A stretch of DNA of 64,000 nucleotides from Streptomyces ochraceiscleroticus (GCF_000720485.1 NZ_JOAX01000013.1:186001-250000), one strand, 5' to 3'. Counted from the stretch's first letter, positions 9,363 through 18,347 are shown. Notes: a model not told the origin generated them from the letters alone. Numbers and translations: made by a program.

Positions 9363-9603
9363 CGTGCCTCTCCTCACGTGATGTGCCAATTTGTGCGCCC
9401 GTAGCGCCTTTTCGGCCTCTGGGACACCCGAAATCGGTCACTCCGGGGCGGAATGCTTTCTTCGCCATGTTCAGAACAGGATCGTACTAACGCCACGTGC
9501 ATCCCATGCGATGCAGTGGTCACTGCTCTTGACCCAAGCCACCCGGCAAACAGGAGCGGTGCCAACCAGCGGTGACAACAAAAGAATGCAACTGGGGGAT
9601 TTT

Positions 9604-9957
9604 ATGAAGCGTCGACTCGCAGCCGTTCTGCCCGCCATCGCGGCGGTGGCCGTCTGCCTTCCGTTCACTCTCTCCACTCCGGCGGTGGCCGCCGCGTCCT
9701 GCGGAAAGACCGCCGCCGACAAGGACGGAAGCGCCTGGAACGCCACCGCGAGCGGTGCCAACGAGCGCAGCGGGTCCAGCACCGGCTGTGCGAGCAACGG
9801 CATCGCCTACTCCGGCCACCGGCTCGACTACCACTGCTACACGGTGGCCGGCGACTACACCTGGACGTACCTCAGAAATGACAGCACGGGTACCTCCGGC
9901 TGGGTCCGTGACGACCTGCTGAGCGACTACGGCTCCAGCGTGTACTGCGGCTTCTGA
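9604..9957 (+). CDS. Small secreted SH3-like protein
   Basis: A protein of 117 residues with a Sec signal peptide (basic MKRRL, hydrophobic core, cleavage around TPAVAAA). The mature part has five Cys and a sequence ending DSTGTSGWVRDDLLS, which resembles the bacterial SH3 pattern in which a GWV strand closes the barrel. Such small secreted SH3 proteins are frequent in Streptomyces and have no assigned function. GGGGGAT lies just upstream of the ATG. A strong hairpin follows the gene. The 240 bases between the response regulator gene and this one must hold both divergent promoters; I could not assign them firmly. Confidence 0.75.
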   Translation: MKRRLAAVLPAIAAVAVCLPFTLSTPAVAAASCGKTAADKDGSAWNATASGANERSGSSTGCASNGIAYSGHRLDYHCYTVAGDYTWTYLRNDSTGTSGWVRDDLLSDYGSSVYCGF

Positions 9958-9977
9958 TCGCACCGCACCATGCAGTC

Positions 9978-10004
9978 AGGGGCGGCCCCGCCGGGGCCGC
10001 CCCT
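9978..10004. terminator. Intrinsic terminator hairpin
   Basis: AGGGGCGGCCCC (9978-9989) is perfectly complementary to GGGGCCGCCCCT (9993-10004) across a 3-base loop. It lies between the convergent secreted-protein gene and pstS and can serve both strands. Confidence 0.75.
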
Positions 10005-10041
10005 CCCTGTTCACGACAGCTTTGTCCAGAACAGCTCTGGT

Positions 10042-11184
10042 TCAGGAGAGCGTGCGCACCGCCCGGCGGACCTCCGTCGCGACGGGACCGGGGAGCGGGG
10101 CGTAGTGCAGTGCCGCGAGGCGCTTCTGGCCCTCGGGGCCCGCGGTGAAGGTCAGGAACGACTTCAGGACCGGCAGGGAAGCCGCCTGGTTCCCCTCGTC
10201 GCAGACGAGCTCGTACGTCATCAGGACGATCGGGTACGCGCCGGGCTTCGGCGCGGCGTAGTCGAACGCCAGCGTCTTGTCCTTGCCCTTGCCCACGATC
10301 TCGGCGGCGCCGATGCCGGCCGAGGCCGTCTCCGTCGTGGGCGCCACCGGCTCGCCGGCGCCCGTGTCGATGCTGACCGTAGTGATCTTGTGGGCGGCGG
10401 CGAAGGACAGCTCGAAGTAGCCGATGGCCCCGCTGGAGGAGGACACCTGGGCCGCGACGCGGGAGGAACCGGTCGCGGCGCCACCGCCCTTGCCCTGCCA
10501 CGCCTTCCCGGCGGAGTGCGGCCAGTCCTCGGACGCGGCGCCGGCCAGGTACTCCTGGAAGTTCTGGGTCGTGCCCGAGTCGTCCGAGCGGTGCATCGGC
10601 CGGATGGGGAGAGACGGCAGCTTCGTGCCGGGGTTCAGCTTCCGGATGGCCGGGGCGTCCCAGGTTGTGATGCGCGAATCGAAGATCTTCGCCAGAGTCG
10701 GCGCGTCCAGTACGAGATGGTCCACGCCCGGCAGGTGGAAACCGATGGCGACGGGGCCGCCGGCCATCGGCAGATGGATCGCCCGGCCGCCCCGGCAGAC
10801 CTCCCGCGACCACTCGATCTCCTGCTTGCTCAGCACCCCGTCGGTGGCGCCGAACGCGGTCGCGCCCCGCTGGAACTGCGCGACCCCGGCACCCGACCCC
10901 AGCGGGTTGTAGGCGATCTGCGCGTCCGGACAGGCCCGCTGGTACGCGTCGATCCAGTGCTCCATGGCGCTCTGCTGCGCCGTCGAGCCGGAGCCGCGCG
11001 CCTTGCCCTGACCTGCGCAGTCGATGCCGGTGGGCACCGGCTCGGGGGACCGGCGGCTCTGGTCTGCCTCATCGGTGGCCTGCGCCCCGCACCCGGCGAG
11101 CAGCAGGGCGCCCGCACTGGCCACGGTGAGCAGAGTGCTCCATCGGCTCCTACGCCTGATACGGACCCGACGTCGGCTTTGCAC
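10042..11184 (-). CDS. pstS: Phosphate ABC transporter substrate-binding protein PstS
   Basis: A protein of 380 residues with a lipobox (LLLAGC) after an Arg-rich N-terminus. The phosphate-binding motifs are visible: ARGSGSTAQQSAMEHW near the N-terminus, SGAGVAQF, and HRSDDSGTTQNFQEYL, the conserved PstS signature. It should capture phosphate outside the membrane. The GTG start is supported by AGGGG seven bases upstream. A four-unit PHO box lies about 90 bases upstream, so control by PhoP is likely. No pstC, pstA or pstB gene lies beside it: downstream is a terminator and a convergent gene, so it is an orphan or extra copy. Confidence 0.9.
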   Translation of the reverse strand: MQSRRRVRIRRRSRWSTLLTVASAGALLLAGCGAQATDEADQSRRSPEPVPTGIDCAGQGKARGSGSTAQQSAMEHWIDAYQRACPDAQIAYNPLGSGAGVAQFQRGATAFGATDGVLSKQEIEWSREVCRGGRAIHLPMAGGPVAIGFHLPGVDHLVLDAPTLAKIFDSRITTWDAPAIRKLNPGTKLPSLPIRPMHRSDDSGTTQNFQEYLAGAASEDWPHSAGKAWQGKGGGAATGSSRVAAQVSSSSGAIGYFELSFAAAHKITTVSIDTGAGEPVAPTTETASAGIGAAEIVGKGKDKTLAFDYAAPKPGAYPIVLMTYELVCDEGNQAASLPVLKSFLTFTAGPEGQKRLAALHYAPLPGPVATEVRRAVRTLS

Positions 11185-11270
11185 TCTTTTTCCCCTCACG
11201 CGCCACACTCATCTCGACACAACGAACTGCACGTGAATGCTCGCTGATCTTTCGTGCGAGATGAGTGTCG

Positions 11271-11314
11271 CGCGGGCGAACAGAAGGTGATGTCTGGATC
11301 ACGGCCAGGTGAAC
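11271..11314 (-). promoter_or_regulatory. PHO box upstream of pstS
   Basis: On the minus strand four consecutive 11-base units begin GTTCACC, CGTGATC, CATCACC and GTTCGCC. This matches the Streptomyces PHO box, direct repeats of 11 bases with GTTCACC cores, in which the outer units are usually better conserved than an inner one. It lies between the chitinase stop and the pstS start, in the right orientation for pstS. Confidence 0.7.
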
Positions 11315-11333
11315 ACGGCCGTGCGGGCCATTG

Positions 11334-13085
11334 CTACGGCAGCCCGTGGACGTGCGGGCCGACCGCGCTGGACCAGGCGTTACCCGCGGTCGCGTCCCAG
11401 TTCGTCGACCAGGTCATGGCGCCGCGCAGCCCCGGGTAGGCCTTCGCGGGCCTGAAGGTGCCGCAGCCGGTGCCCTTGGTGAGGCAGTCCAGGGCGGCGT
11501 TGACGACGCTCGGCGCGACGTATCCGCTGCCCGCGCCCCGCGTGGAGGCGGGCACGCCGATCCCCACCTGGGAGGGGTCGAGGCCGCCCTCGAGCTGGAT
11601 GCAGGCCAGCGCGGTCAGGAAGTCCACCGTCCCCTGGGAGTAGACCTTGCCGTCGCAGCCGAGCATCGACCCGCTGTTGTAGTACTGCATGTTGACGACG
11701 GTCAGGATGTCCTTGACGTTCAGCGCCGTCTTGAAATAGCTCCCCGACGTCGACTGCATGTCGATGGTCTGCGGGGCCATCGTGAGGACGAGCCTGTCAC
11801 CCGCCTTCTGCGACAGGGCGCGCAGCGCCTGCGTCATGTAGGTGGGGTTGAGGCCGTTCTCCAGGTCGATGTCGACGCCGTTGAAGCCGTACTCCTGCAT
11901 CAGCGCGTACACGCTGTTCGCGAAGTTCGCCGCCGAGGCCGCGTCGTTGACGGAGACGGTGCCCTTCTCGCCGCCGATCGAGATGATCACCGACTTGCCG
12001 GCCGCCTGCTTGGCCTTGATGTCCGCCTTGAACTGGTCGACGGTGTAGCCGTTCAGGCCCGCGGTGTCGAGGTGGAAGTCGACCGCGCCCGGTGTGCTGG
12101 TGGCGTCGGCGAAGGAGACCGCGATGATGTCGTACTGGCCCGGCACGTCACTGATCTTCTGGACGGTCGCGCCGTTGTTGAAGTTCTGCCAGTAGCCGGT
12201 GACCGCGTGCTTGGGCACCGCCGGGTTGCCGCCGGGCCCGCCGTCGGCGGACGTGGTGCCGGTGACCTCGGCGGACCTGGCGGACTCGCCGGCCGCGTTG
12301 GTCGCCGCGACCTGGAAGCGGTACGCGGTGGACGGGCTCAGGCCGGTCACGGTCGCGGAGGTGCCGCTGACGGACTGCGCCCTGGCGCCGTCGCGGTAGA
12401 CGGTGTATCCGGTGGCGTCCTTGGCGGCGTTCCAGGTCAGGGCGATGGAGGACGGCGTCACGGAGCCGACGGCGAGGCCCGTCGGGGTCGCGGGTATGCC
12501 CGGAACCGGATCGGTGCCGCCACCGCCGTCGGGCCCGAAGACACTGACGTCGTCGGCGAAGTAGGCGGGCTGGCCGTACCAGCCGTGGGTGTAGACGGTC
12601 ACGGAGGTGGTGTTCGGCCCGGTGGTGAAGCCGGTGCTGAGCTGCTGCCAGCTGGATCCGCCCTGCGTCCAGGTCGAGACGTCGGTGGTTCCGGTGCCGG
12701 ATGCGCCGAGGTACACGTACGAGCCCTGGACGTACGCGCTGAGCCGGTACGTCGAGCCGGGCCTGACCGCGACCGTCTGCGCGCACTTGGCGTGGTCGGA
12801 GCCGGCGGGGGTGGCCTTCAGGGCGCTCGTGCCGCTGTGCACGGGGCTCGCGACGGTCGTGCCGCTGCCGTTCGTGCACGTCCAGTTGCTCAGTCCGGAC
12901 TCGTAGCCGGCGTTCTTGGCGACGTTGACGTCGGCCTGTGGGGCGAGGACGGTCTGGGTGGCGGCCGTCTGCGCGGCGACCGCCGGCGCGCCGCTCGTCG
13001 TGCAGAGGAAGGCCGCGACGGTGGCGAGGAGGGTCGTGAGCCGGCGTCTGTGCCGGCCGGGTCTGACATCTGCGGTACGGGGCAT
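11334..13085 (-). CDS. Secreted GH18 chitinase with CBM and fibronectin-III domains
   Basis: A protein of 583 residues: an Arg-rich signal peptide cut around APAVAA, a carbohydrate-binding module at about 45-185 (NAGYESGLSNWTC to YFADDVSVFG), a fibronectin-III domain at about 205-290, then a GH18 barrel. The catalytic motif reads FNGVDIDLE, with the Glu as acid/base. GH18 chitinases of this small bacterial type (the ChiC/ChiD-like group) are exochitinases or endochitinases acting on crystalline chitin. The ATG at 13085 is the only start that gives a clean signal peptide. A DasR-type operator lies in its promoter. Confidence 0.93.
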   Translation of the reverse strand: MPRTADVRPGRHRRRLTTLLATVAAFLCTTSGAPAVAAQTAATQTVLAPQADVNVAKNAGYESGLSNWTCTNGSGTTVASPVHSGTSALKATPAGSDHAKCAQTVAVRPGSTYRLSAYVQGSYVYLGASGTGTTDVSTWTQGGSSWQQLSTGFTTGPNTTSVTVYTHGWYGQPAYFADDVSVFGPDGGGGTDPVPGIPATPTGLAVGSVTPSSIALTWNAAKDATGYTVYRDGARAQSVSGTSATVTGLSPSTAYRFQVAATNAAGESARSAEVTGTTSADGGPGGNPAVPKHAVTGYWQNFNNGATVQKISDVPGQYDIIAVSFADATSTPGAVDFHLDTAGLNGYTVDQFKADIKAKQAAGKSVIISIGGEKGTVSVNDAASAANFANSVYALMQEYGFNGVDIDLENGLNPTYMTQALRALSQKAGDRLVLTMAPQTIDMQSTSGSYFKTALNVKDILTVVNMQYYNSGSMLGCDGKVYSQGTVDFLTALACIQLEGGLDPSQVGIGVPASTRGAGSGYVAPSVVNAALDCLTKGTGCGTFRPAKAYPGLRGAMTWSTNWDATAGNAWSSAVGPHVHGLP

Positions 13086-13154
13086 GACTGTTTCCGGTGC
13101 GGAAGAGGCGAACCTGGGCACGTACGGGACGGTGGCCACCGTGTCTGCGCTAAA

Positions 13155-13181
13155 AATGGTTCAGACCAATGCCGTTGTCAA
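13155..13181 (-). promoter_or_regulatory. Chitinase promoter with DasR-type operator
   Basis: On the minus strand a -35 hexamer TTGACA (13181-13176) is followed within the spacer by ATTGGTCTGAACCATT (13170-13155). This matches 12 of 16 bases of the DasR element ACTGGTCTAGACCAGT, and streptomycete chitinase promoters classically carry such TGGTCT/AGACCA repeats between -35 and -10. It suggests repression by DasR relieved by glucosamine phosphates. Confidence 0.65.
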
Positions 13182-13184
13182 GGG

Positions 13185-14384
13185 TCACGGCGAGGGCGGC
13201 ACGCTCCTCCGCGGCCGGGGTGCCACGTCCTGCGGGAAGGTCAGCGTGGAGCCCATCCACTGCATCGCGGGCGTGATCTCCTGTCGCCAGGTCGTGAAGT
13301 GGTGGCTGCCCCGGGGCAGGATGATCGAGTCGACGGTCATCGGCGGCCTGGCCGCGCGCACGAACCGCATCGTGTCGGCGTACCCGGGCTCGCCCTGCCG
13401 GCTGCTGGCCACCAGTGCGGAGATCCGGGGCGCCGGGAGGTGCTTCAGCCGCCAGAGCAGGTCGTGTTCGCGCCGGCGCTGTGCGGCCTGCGGCCCGGAG
13501 CCGAAGAGGCTGCCGGTGGTCAGGTCGTCCTCGACGCGGTAGTCGGCGGAGAGCGCGGCCGCCGAGGTGTAGACGCCGGGATTGCGCAGGGCGAGTTCGA
13601 GGGCGCAGGTGCCGCCGGAGGAGTACCCGAGGGCTCCCCAGGCGCTGGGATCGTGGCCGACGCGGTAGGCCGACTTCAGGGCCTCCGGCAGGTCCCTGGT
13701 GAAGAACGTCTCGGCCTGCGGCCCGCCGGGCACGTCCACGCACTGGGTGTCACGCGGGGGTGCGATGGTCGGCCGGATCATCACCACGACGGTCGGCGGC
13801 ATCTTGCGCCGGGCGATCAGCCGCCCTGCGGTCTGCGGCACCTGCAGGTACTGCGCGAGGTTCATGATGCCGCCGGGATAGCCGCTGATCGTGACGATGA
13901 CGGGGAAGCGCTGGCGGCGGAACTGGCGCTGGAAGTACTGCGGCGGCAGATAGACGAAGGCCGGATTCACCACCCTGGTACGGCGCCCCATGATCCGTAC
14001 GGATTCCACCTTGCCGGCCTTCTCCGGCGGCCCGGCGGGCAGCCCCTGCACCCGGTCCAGCCCCTGCGGCCCGGCGGCCTGCACCAGCCCGCCCCGCACC
14101 CCGGCGGTCACGTCCCGGCCGCCGTGCCGGATGACCGACACTGGCGCCTGCTCGTTGCGTCCCAGCAGCTCGTCCCACGAACCGTAGAACTCGAAGGCCG
14201 AGTTGACGCCCAGGGCCAGCGCGCAGACGATCGCGAGCTGGGTGACGGCGATGGACGCGAGCCGGCCCAGCACGGGCCGGAGACCGCGCCCGGCCAGCCG
14301 GGGCCAGCCCCACACCGTGAGGACCACACAGAGGACGGCGGCCACCACCACCGCGTATTCGAGCGCCTGGCTGGTCAGCCCCAT
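13185..14384 (-). CDS. Membrane-anchored esterase-D/antigen-85-like alpha/beta hydrolase
   Basis: A protein of 399 residues. Three to four membrane segments occupy about 1-75 (YAVVVAAVLCVVLTVWGW and following), then an extracytoplasmic alpha/beta-hydrolase domain with VIVTISGYPGG and the nucleophile elbow GYSSGG. A late His in RGSHHFTTW could complete the triad. The N-terminal membrane bundle plus esterase-D domain is common in Streptomyces; antigen-85-type mycolyl transfer is not expected here because these organisms lack mycolates. It follows the chitinase promoter region in the same direction upstream, so is transcribed toward the chitinase. Confidence 0.82.
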   Translation of the reverse strand: MGLTSQALEYAVVVAAVLCVVLTVWGWPRLAGRGLRPVLGRLASIAVTQLAIVCALALGVNSAFEFYGSWDELLGRNEQAPVSVIRHGGRDVTAGVRGGLVQAAGPQGLDRVQGLPAGPPEKAGKVESVRIMGRRTRVVNPAFVYLPPQYFQRQFRRQRFPVIVTISGYPGGIMNLAQYLQVPQTAGRLIARRKMPPTVVVMIRPTIAPPRDTQCVDVPGGPQAETFFTRDLPEALKSAYRVGHDPSAWGALGYSSGGTCALELALRNPGVYTSAAALSADYRVEDDLTTGSLFGSGPQAAQRRREHDLLWRLKHLPAPRISALVASSRQGEPGYADTMRFVRAARPPMTVDSIILPRGSHHFTTWRQEITPAMQWMGSTLTFPQDVAPRPRRSVPPSP

Positions 14385-14420
14385 GCACCCATCACTCCCA
14401 CACGTCGAGACGTCCGGGGC

Positions 14421-14459
14421 CGGGCCGCCCGCGGCAACGCCTTCACGGCGGGCGGCCCG
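14421..14459. terminator. Hairpin after the CoA-transferase operon
   Basis: CGGGCCGCCCGC (14421-14432) pairs perfectly with GCGGGCGGCCCG (14448-14459) around a 15-base loop. It lies just downstream of the CoA-transferase stop on the minus strand and before the esterase gene. Confidence 0.65.
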
Positions 14460-14531
14460 TTCCCCGCTCATCGATGAGGAGGCGAGCGAAGCACGGTGCG
14501 TTCCGGCTGGGACCGGTTCTTGCCAAGGGCT

Positions 14532-16040
14532 TCAGGCGCCCAGCCACTCCGGCCGGGACGAGCCGCGGGGGACGAGGGTGAAGGGGTAACGGCCCGGAGT
14601 ACCGGACATCCGTACCTGATCGGTGACGCCCTGGTAGGTACCGAGCGGGGTCTCGTCCGTGAAGGTCTCGGGGTCGAGGTAGGCGTGGCGCTCACCGGTG
14701 CCGGCGACCTCGGCCGCGTACGCCTTGTCGAAGACGCCGAGGCTGAGGATCCACAGCGCGGCACGGGTCAGCGAGACGTGTACGCGGTAGCTGCCGCCCT
14801 CGCGCGCCCGGCGGGCCAGCGCCTCGCTGACACCGGCGGCCATCAGCCAGGAGACGATGTAGTCATTGACCACCAGGATCGGCGGCAGGCCCGGTCGTTC
14901 ACCGTCGCCTTCCAGGTTCATCATGCCGACCAGGCTGCCGGCCGTCTGGTCGAAGCCGACCCGGTCGGCCCAGGGCCCGGTGGGGCCGTTGAGGGTGGCC
15001 GTCGCGTGGATGATGCCGGGGCGCGCATCGGCGGCCTGCTCCGGACCCAGCCCGATGCTCTCCAGGTAGCCGGGGCGGCGATTGGCGTAGAACACATCGG
15101 CTCCGCGCAGCAGTTCGCGCAGGCGGGCCGAGCCGTCGGCCGAGCGCGGGTCGACGGTGGCGGAGCGGACGCCGACGTTGGCCGTGGTGTACGTCGCGTC
15201 GTGCTCGTGCTCGCCCGGACGCCAGATGTTGAGTACGTCGGCACCGTGCAGCGCCAGCGCACGGCCCGCGCCCGCACCGGCGATCACATGCCCCATGCCC
15301 AGCGCCCGGATGCCCGACAGGGGCTGCTCGCCACCCTCCGGCAGGGGCTCGGCCGGGCTGTCGCCGATCTTCTCGATCTGGACCAGCGGCATGTGCGCGA
15401 GGTGATCGCGGTACTGCGGCTCGTCGAGCATCTCCAGCGGGGAGCGGAGTACGGGCAGCACGACCCCGGCTTCGACGGCGGCCTGCTCCAGGTCGGCGGC
15501 GTTCCACCGGGCGATCGACCGGGCCACGGCCTGCGGGTCGTCCGGTACGTTCAGCAGCTTCTGGGCGGCCACCTTGATGCCGGGGTACGGATTCAGCGGC
15601 ATGACCCAACGCCCGTCTGCGGTCGGGTAGAAGGAGAAGCCGAGCGCCTGGTTCACGTTGGACGTGGAAGCCGGCGGATAGCCGTTCAGCAGCTCCCAGC
15701 GGCGGTCGTAGAACGGGCACAGCCGGTGCGGCGCGCTCCGCAGGTCCACGGTGATGTCCTGCCCGTCGCCGCCGCGCAGCCGCCACAGCTTGGCGACAGC
15801 GGCGGACTTGGCCGCGAGCGCGATGGCGGCCGCCCCGCCCAGTCGCAGGGTGCTCGGTACGACCGGGTCGGCGCCGAGGAAGGTGACCTTGCCCCCGGTG
15901 TCCTCCGGGCGCATGCCGATGCCTGCCAGCACCTCGGTGAAGGCGGCCTCGACGTCGAAGGCGTCATCGGTCGCCGGGGCGGCGACGGCTGCCTCGATGC
16001 GCTGGGTGAGCCGCTGGGCGTGCTCGGTGGTCGTGGTCAT
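14532..16040 (-). CDS. Family III (CaiB/BaiF) CoA transferase-like protein
   Basis: A protein of 502 residues with two Rossmann-like parts typical of family III CoA transferases. The nucleotide/CoA-handling motif GMGHVIAGAGAGRALALHGADV and the segment NRRPGYLESIGLGPEQ, then HATATLNGPTGPWADRVGFDQTAGSLVG, are diagnostic. In this family a catalytic Asp accepts CoA; here the conserved position after the GRALA motif shows DVLNIWRP. The enzyme moves CoA between carboxylic acids. It lies seven bases downstream of the FUSC gene and a terminator follows, so the two form an operon. The acid is unknown. Confidence 0.87.
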   Translation of the reverse strand: MTTTTEHAQRLTQRIEAAVAAPATDDAFDVEAAFTEVLAGIGMRPEDTGGKVTFLGADPVVPSTLRLGGAAAIALAAKSAAVAKLWRLRGGDGQDITVDLRSAPHRLCPFYDRRWELLNGYPPASTSNVNQALGFSFYPTADGRWVMPLNPYPGIKVAAQKLLNVPDDPQAVARSIARWNAADLEQAAVEAGVVLPVLRSPLEMLDEPQYRDHLAHMPLVQIEKIGDSPAEPLPEGGEQPLSGIRALGMGHVIAGAGAGRALALHGADVLNIWRPGEHEHDATYTTANVGVRSATVDPRSADGSARLRELLRGADVFYANRRPGYLESIGLGPEQAADARPGIIHATATLNGPTGPWADRVGFDQTAGSLVGMMNLEGDGERPGLPPILVVNDYIVSWLMAAGVSEALARRAREGGSYRVHVSLTRAALWILSLGVFDKAYAAEVAGTGERHAYLDPETFTDETPLGTYQGVTDQVRMSGTPGRYPFTLVPRGSSRPEWLGA

Positions 16041-16047
16041 CGGTCGG

Positions 16048-18267
16048 TCAACTCCCTGTGGTCTGGGCGGTGGTGACGTACGACAGCGGAGCTCGATCGT
16101 TGCGTACAGCGTTCGACCGGCTCCCCGCGGGGGCCTGCGCCCCGGCCGCCGGACCGGCCTCCGGACCGGCCTCCGCATCCGTCCTCGCATCGGTCTGCGC
16201 GCCGGAGGCCAGCCGGGAGACCAGCTCCTCGACGGCCGTCACGGTGTGCAGGCACAGCGTGAGGGCGCGGCCACGGGCGTGCGCGACGCCGTCGGGCGCG
16301 GTGCGGTCGACCAGGTCGGCGAGCCCGCTGCGGGCGGCCGTCGCGTCGAAGGCGGCGCGCAGGACGCCGGGGTACGGCCGGCCCTTCGCGGCGACCACGG
16401 CGGCCAGTTCGGCCAGGTGGTGGTCGAGGACCGCGGCGAACTCGGCGGTCTCCGGCACGGCGTCCGCCGGCCGGCCCGGCAGCCCGTCGTAGAGCAGCGC
16501 GGCGCACTGCGTGATCTCGTACACCGACCGCTGGATGCCGGCCAGCTCCTCGGCGGTCCACCGGGCGCGGTGGCGGCGCGGCTCGTGGCCGAGGCTGGCG
16601 ATCGCACCGTCCAGCCGCTCCCTGGCCTGCCGGGACTGCCGGCGCAGCACATCGATCCCGGCCGGGTCCACGGCGCCGGCCTCGGCATACCCGGTGACCA
16701 GCACCGGCAGCAGTTGCTGCTGCACCCGCAGCCAGTCGGCCAGCAGCTCGTGCGTGCGGTGGTGGTGGTACGTCGGGATCACCACGAAGACGACCAGGCC
16801 GAGCAGCGCGCCCACGAGGGTGTCGGCGGGGCGGCCCCACTCGATCAGGCCGGGGGCCGAGCCGAGCCGGCTGATGAGGAAGACGATCCAGGCGGTGATG
16901 AAGAAGTTCAGTGCGAGCTGGCCGACGCGGAGCGTGAGGAAGACGCAGGCCGCGAGGACCGACGCGCCGATCACCAGCCCCCCGGCGCTCCACCCGCCGG
17001 GCAGCAGCACCACCCACGCCACGATCCCGCCGAGGATCGAGCCGATCGGCCGGCTCCAGCCGCGCGCGAAGGTGTGCCCGTAGTCGGGGAACAGCACCAG
17101 CATCGTGGTGAGCGCGGCCCAGAAGCCGTGGTCGGGCAGGGCGTGACCCCAAAAGTCGCCGAACGCGCGGCCCACCGCCTCACCGGCCGCCGTGCCGACC
17201 GCGATGCGGATGGCGTGCCGGAAGAGGGGAGCGCCCGGACGCATCTCGGCGGACAGCCTGCGCCATCCGGAGCGCAGCGCGTTCTCGGCGGGGAAGGCGT
17301 CCAGGACCTGGTCCAGCCCCTCGGGGCCGCGGGCCTCGAGCCAGTGGTCGGCCAGCCGCGCCGCCTCCCGGAGGCGGGGGAGCAGCGCGTCGGCCTCGGG
17401 GCCGCGCCAGGAGTCGAGCAGCCGCAGCGCCTCGGCGTCGGCGTCCTGGCGCCGGGCGGTCAGCACCGTACCGGCGACCGCGTCGAGCGCCTCGGCGATC
17501 GCGGTACGCGGCACGCGCGCCGTCCGGGGCAGAAAGTGCAGCGCCCGCCGGATGCCCTCCGCCTCGGAGAGCAGCCCGAAGAGCGGGGCCGCGGCGGGAC
17601 GGGCGAACGCCGGCAGCAGGTCGAGGGCGGAGCGGGCCGCCGTGAACGGCGCGGACGAGAGGTACCCGGCGGGCTCGGCGGCCCGCGCGGTGCTCGCCAG
17701 GCTCCGGTACAGGGCGGCCACGGCCTTGCGCTGCGCGGGGTGGCGACGGCCGTACGGGGGCAGCAGCTGGGCAACGAAGACCATGGCGGAACCGACCGCG
17801 ATCCACTGGACCATGGTCAGCCCGGCCGGGATGCCGGGGGAGAGGTCCGCAGTGATCATCAGGCCGATCGTGACCAGGCAGGCCCGGATGCCGGGGGCCA
17901 CGCCCAGGGCACGCCACAGTCCGGCGACGTAGGACGCCACGGCGAGCACGATCAGGAACCACCAGCCCATCGGGTGGAGGTACACACCGATCAGCGTGGC
18001 GAGGCTGAAGCCGACACCGAGGACGAGCGCGTTCACCGCCCGGTGCCGGACCGGCGCCAGAAGCGTACCGATCCCGCAGATGAAGGCCCCGACCGTCATC
18101 ATGGCCCAGGCCGGCGGGTCATCGAGCAGCGAGCCGACGACGGAGGCTGCGACGACGGCGAGCACGGCCCGGCCGATCGCCCAGGGATCGGAAAGTACGC
18201 GTTCCATCTTCAGCCCCGCCCGGAAGCTGTGCTGGATGGCGGAGCACCATGCCTTGACCTCACTCAT
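16048..18267 (-). CDS. FUSC-family membrane protein (aromatic acid exporter-like)
   Basis: A protein of 739 residues with two membrane bundles (about 30-180 and 375-510), each of about six segments, separated and followed by long soluble helical regions. The second bundle contains HGFWAALTTMLVLFPDYGHTF, resembling the FUSC motif of fusaric-acid-resistance and p-hydroxybenzoate efflux proteins (YccS/AaeB). It probably exports an aromatic or other organic acid. Co-transcription with a CoA transferase suggests an organic-acid theme. A 5-bp inverted repeat lies just upstream of the start. Confidence 0.85.
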   Translation of the reverse strand: MSEVKAWCSAIQHSFRAGLKMERVLSDPWAIGRAVLAVVAASVVGSLLDDPPAWAMMTVGAFICGIGTLLAPVRHRAVNALVLGVGFSLATLIGVYLHPMGWWFLIVLAVASYVAGLWRALGVAPGIRACLVTIGLMITADLSPGIPAGLTMVQWIAVGSAMVFVAQLLPPYGRRHPAQRKAVAALYRSLASTARAAEPAGYLSSAPFTAARSALDLLPAFARPAAAPLFGLLSEAEGIRRALHFLPRTARVPRTAIAEALDAVAGTVLTARRQDADAEALRLLDSWRGPEADALLPRLREAARLADHWLEARGPEGLDQVLDAFPAENALRSGWRRLSAEMRPGAPLFRHAIRIAVGTAAGEAVGRAFGDFWGHALPDHGFWAALTTMLVLFPDYGHTFARGWSRPIGSILGGIVAWVVLLPGGWSAGGLVIGASVLAACVFLTLRVGQLALNFFITAWIVFLISRLGSAPGLIEWGRPADTLVGALLGLVVFVVIPTYHHHRTHELLADWLRVQQQLLPVLVTGYAEAGAVDPAGIDVLRRQSRQARERLDGAIASLGHEPRRHRARWTAEELAGIQRSVYEITQCAALLYDGLPGRPADAVPETAEFAAVLDHHLAELAAVVAAKGRPYPGVLRAAFDATAARSGLADLVDRTAPDGVAHARGRALTLCLHTVTAVEELVSRLASGAQTDARTDAEAGPEAGPAAGAQAPAGSRSNAVRNDRAPLSYVTTAQTTGS

Positions 18268-18276
18268 ATAGATGCA

Positions 18277-18290
18277 TGTTACACCTAACA
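18277..18290. promoter_or_regulatory. Inverted repeat upstream of FUSC gene
   Basis: TGTTA and TAACA flank four bases and form a perfect inverted repeat 10-23 bases before the FUSC start codon, in an AT-rich island. The position would block transcription or translation, so it may be an operator. No regulator gene is adjacent. Confidence 0.35.
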
Positions 18291-18319
18291 GTCCGTACGG
18301 GTCGAGTGACTGCGGCCCG

Positions 18320-18347
18320 GCGGGGGAGTGAGTCGGCTCACCCCCGC
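18320..18347. terminator. Bulged hairpin after nitroreductase
   Basis: GCGGGGG-AG-TGAG and CTCA-CCCCCGC form a stem with a two-base bulge around a TCGG tetraloop, downstream of the nitroreductase gene on the minus strand. The UUCG-like loop supports a real RNA hairpin. Confidence 0.5.

Noticed and set aside
7015..9468. A single 817-residue minus-strand frame covering kinase and regulator
   Set aside because: The upper part is the out-of-frame shadow of the response regulator. The kinase itself begins at GTG 8646, overlapping the regulator stop.
11331..14477. A 1048-codon plus-strand frame
   Set aside because: It is antisense to the chitinase and esterase genes and is rich in Gly, Arg and Val without any motif.
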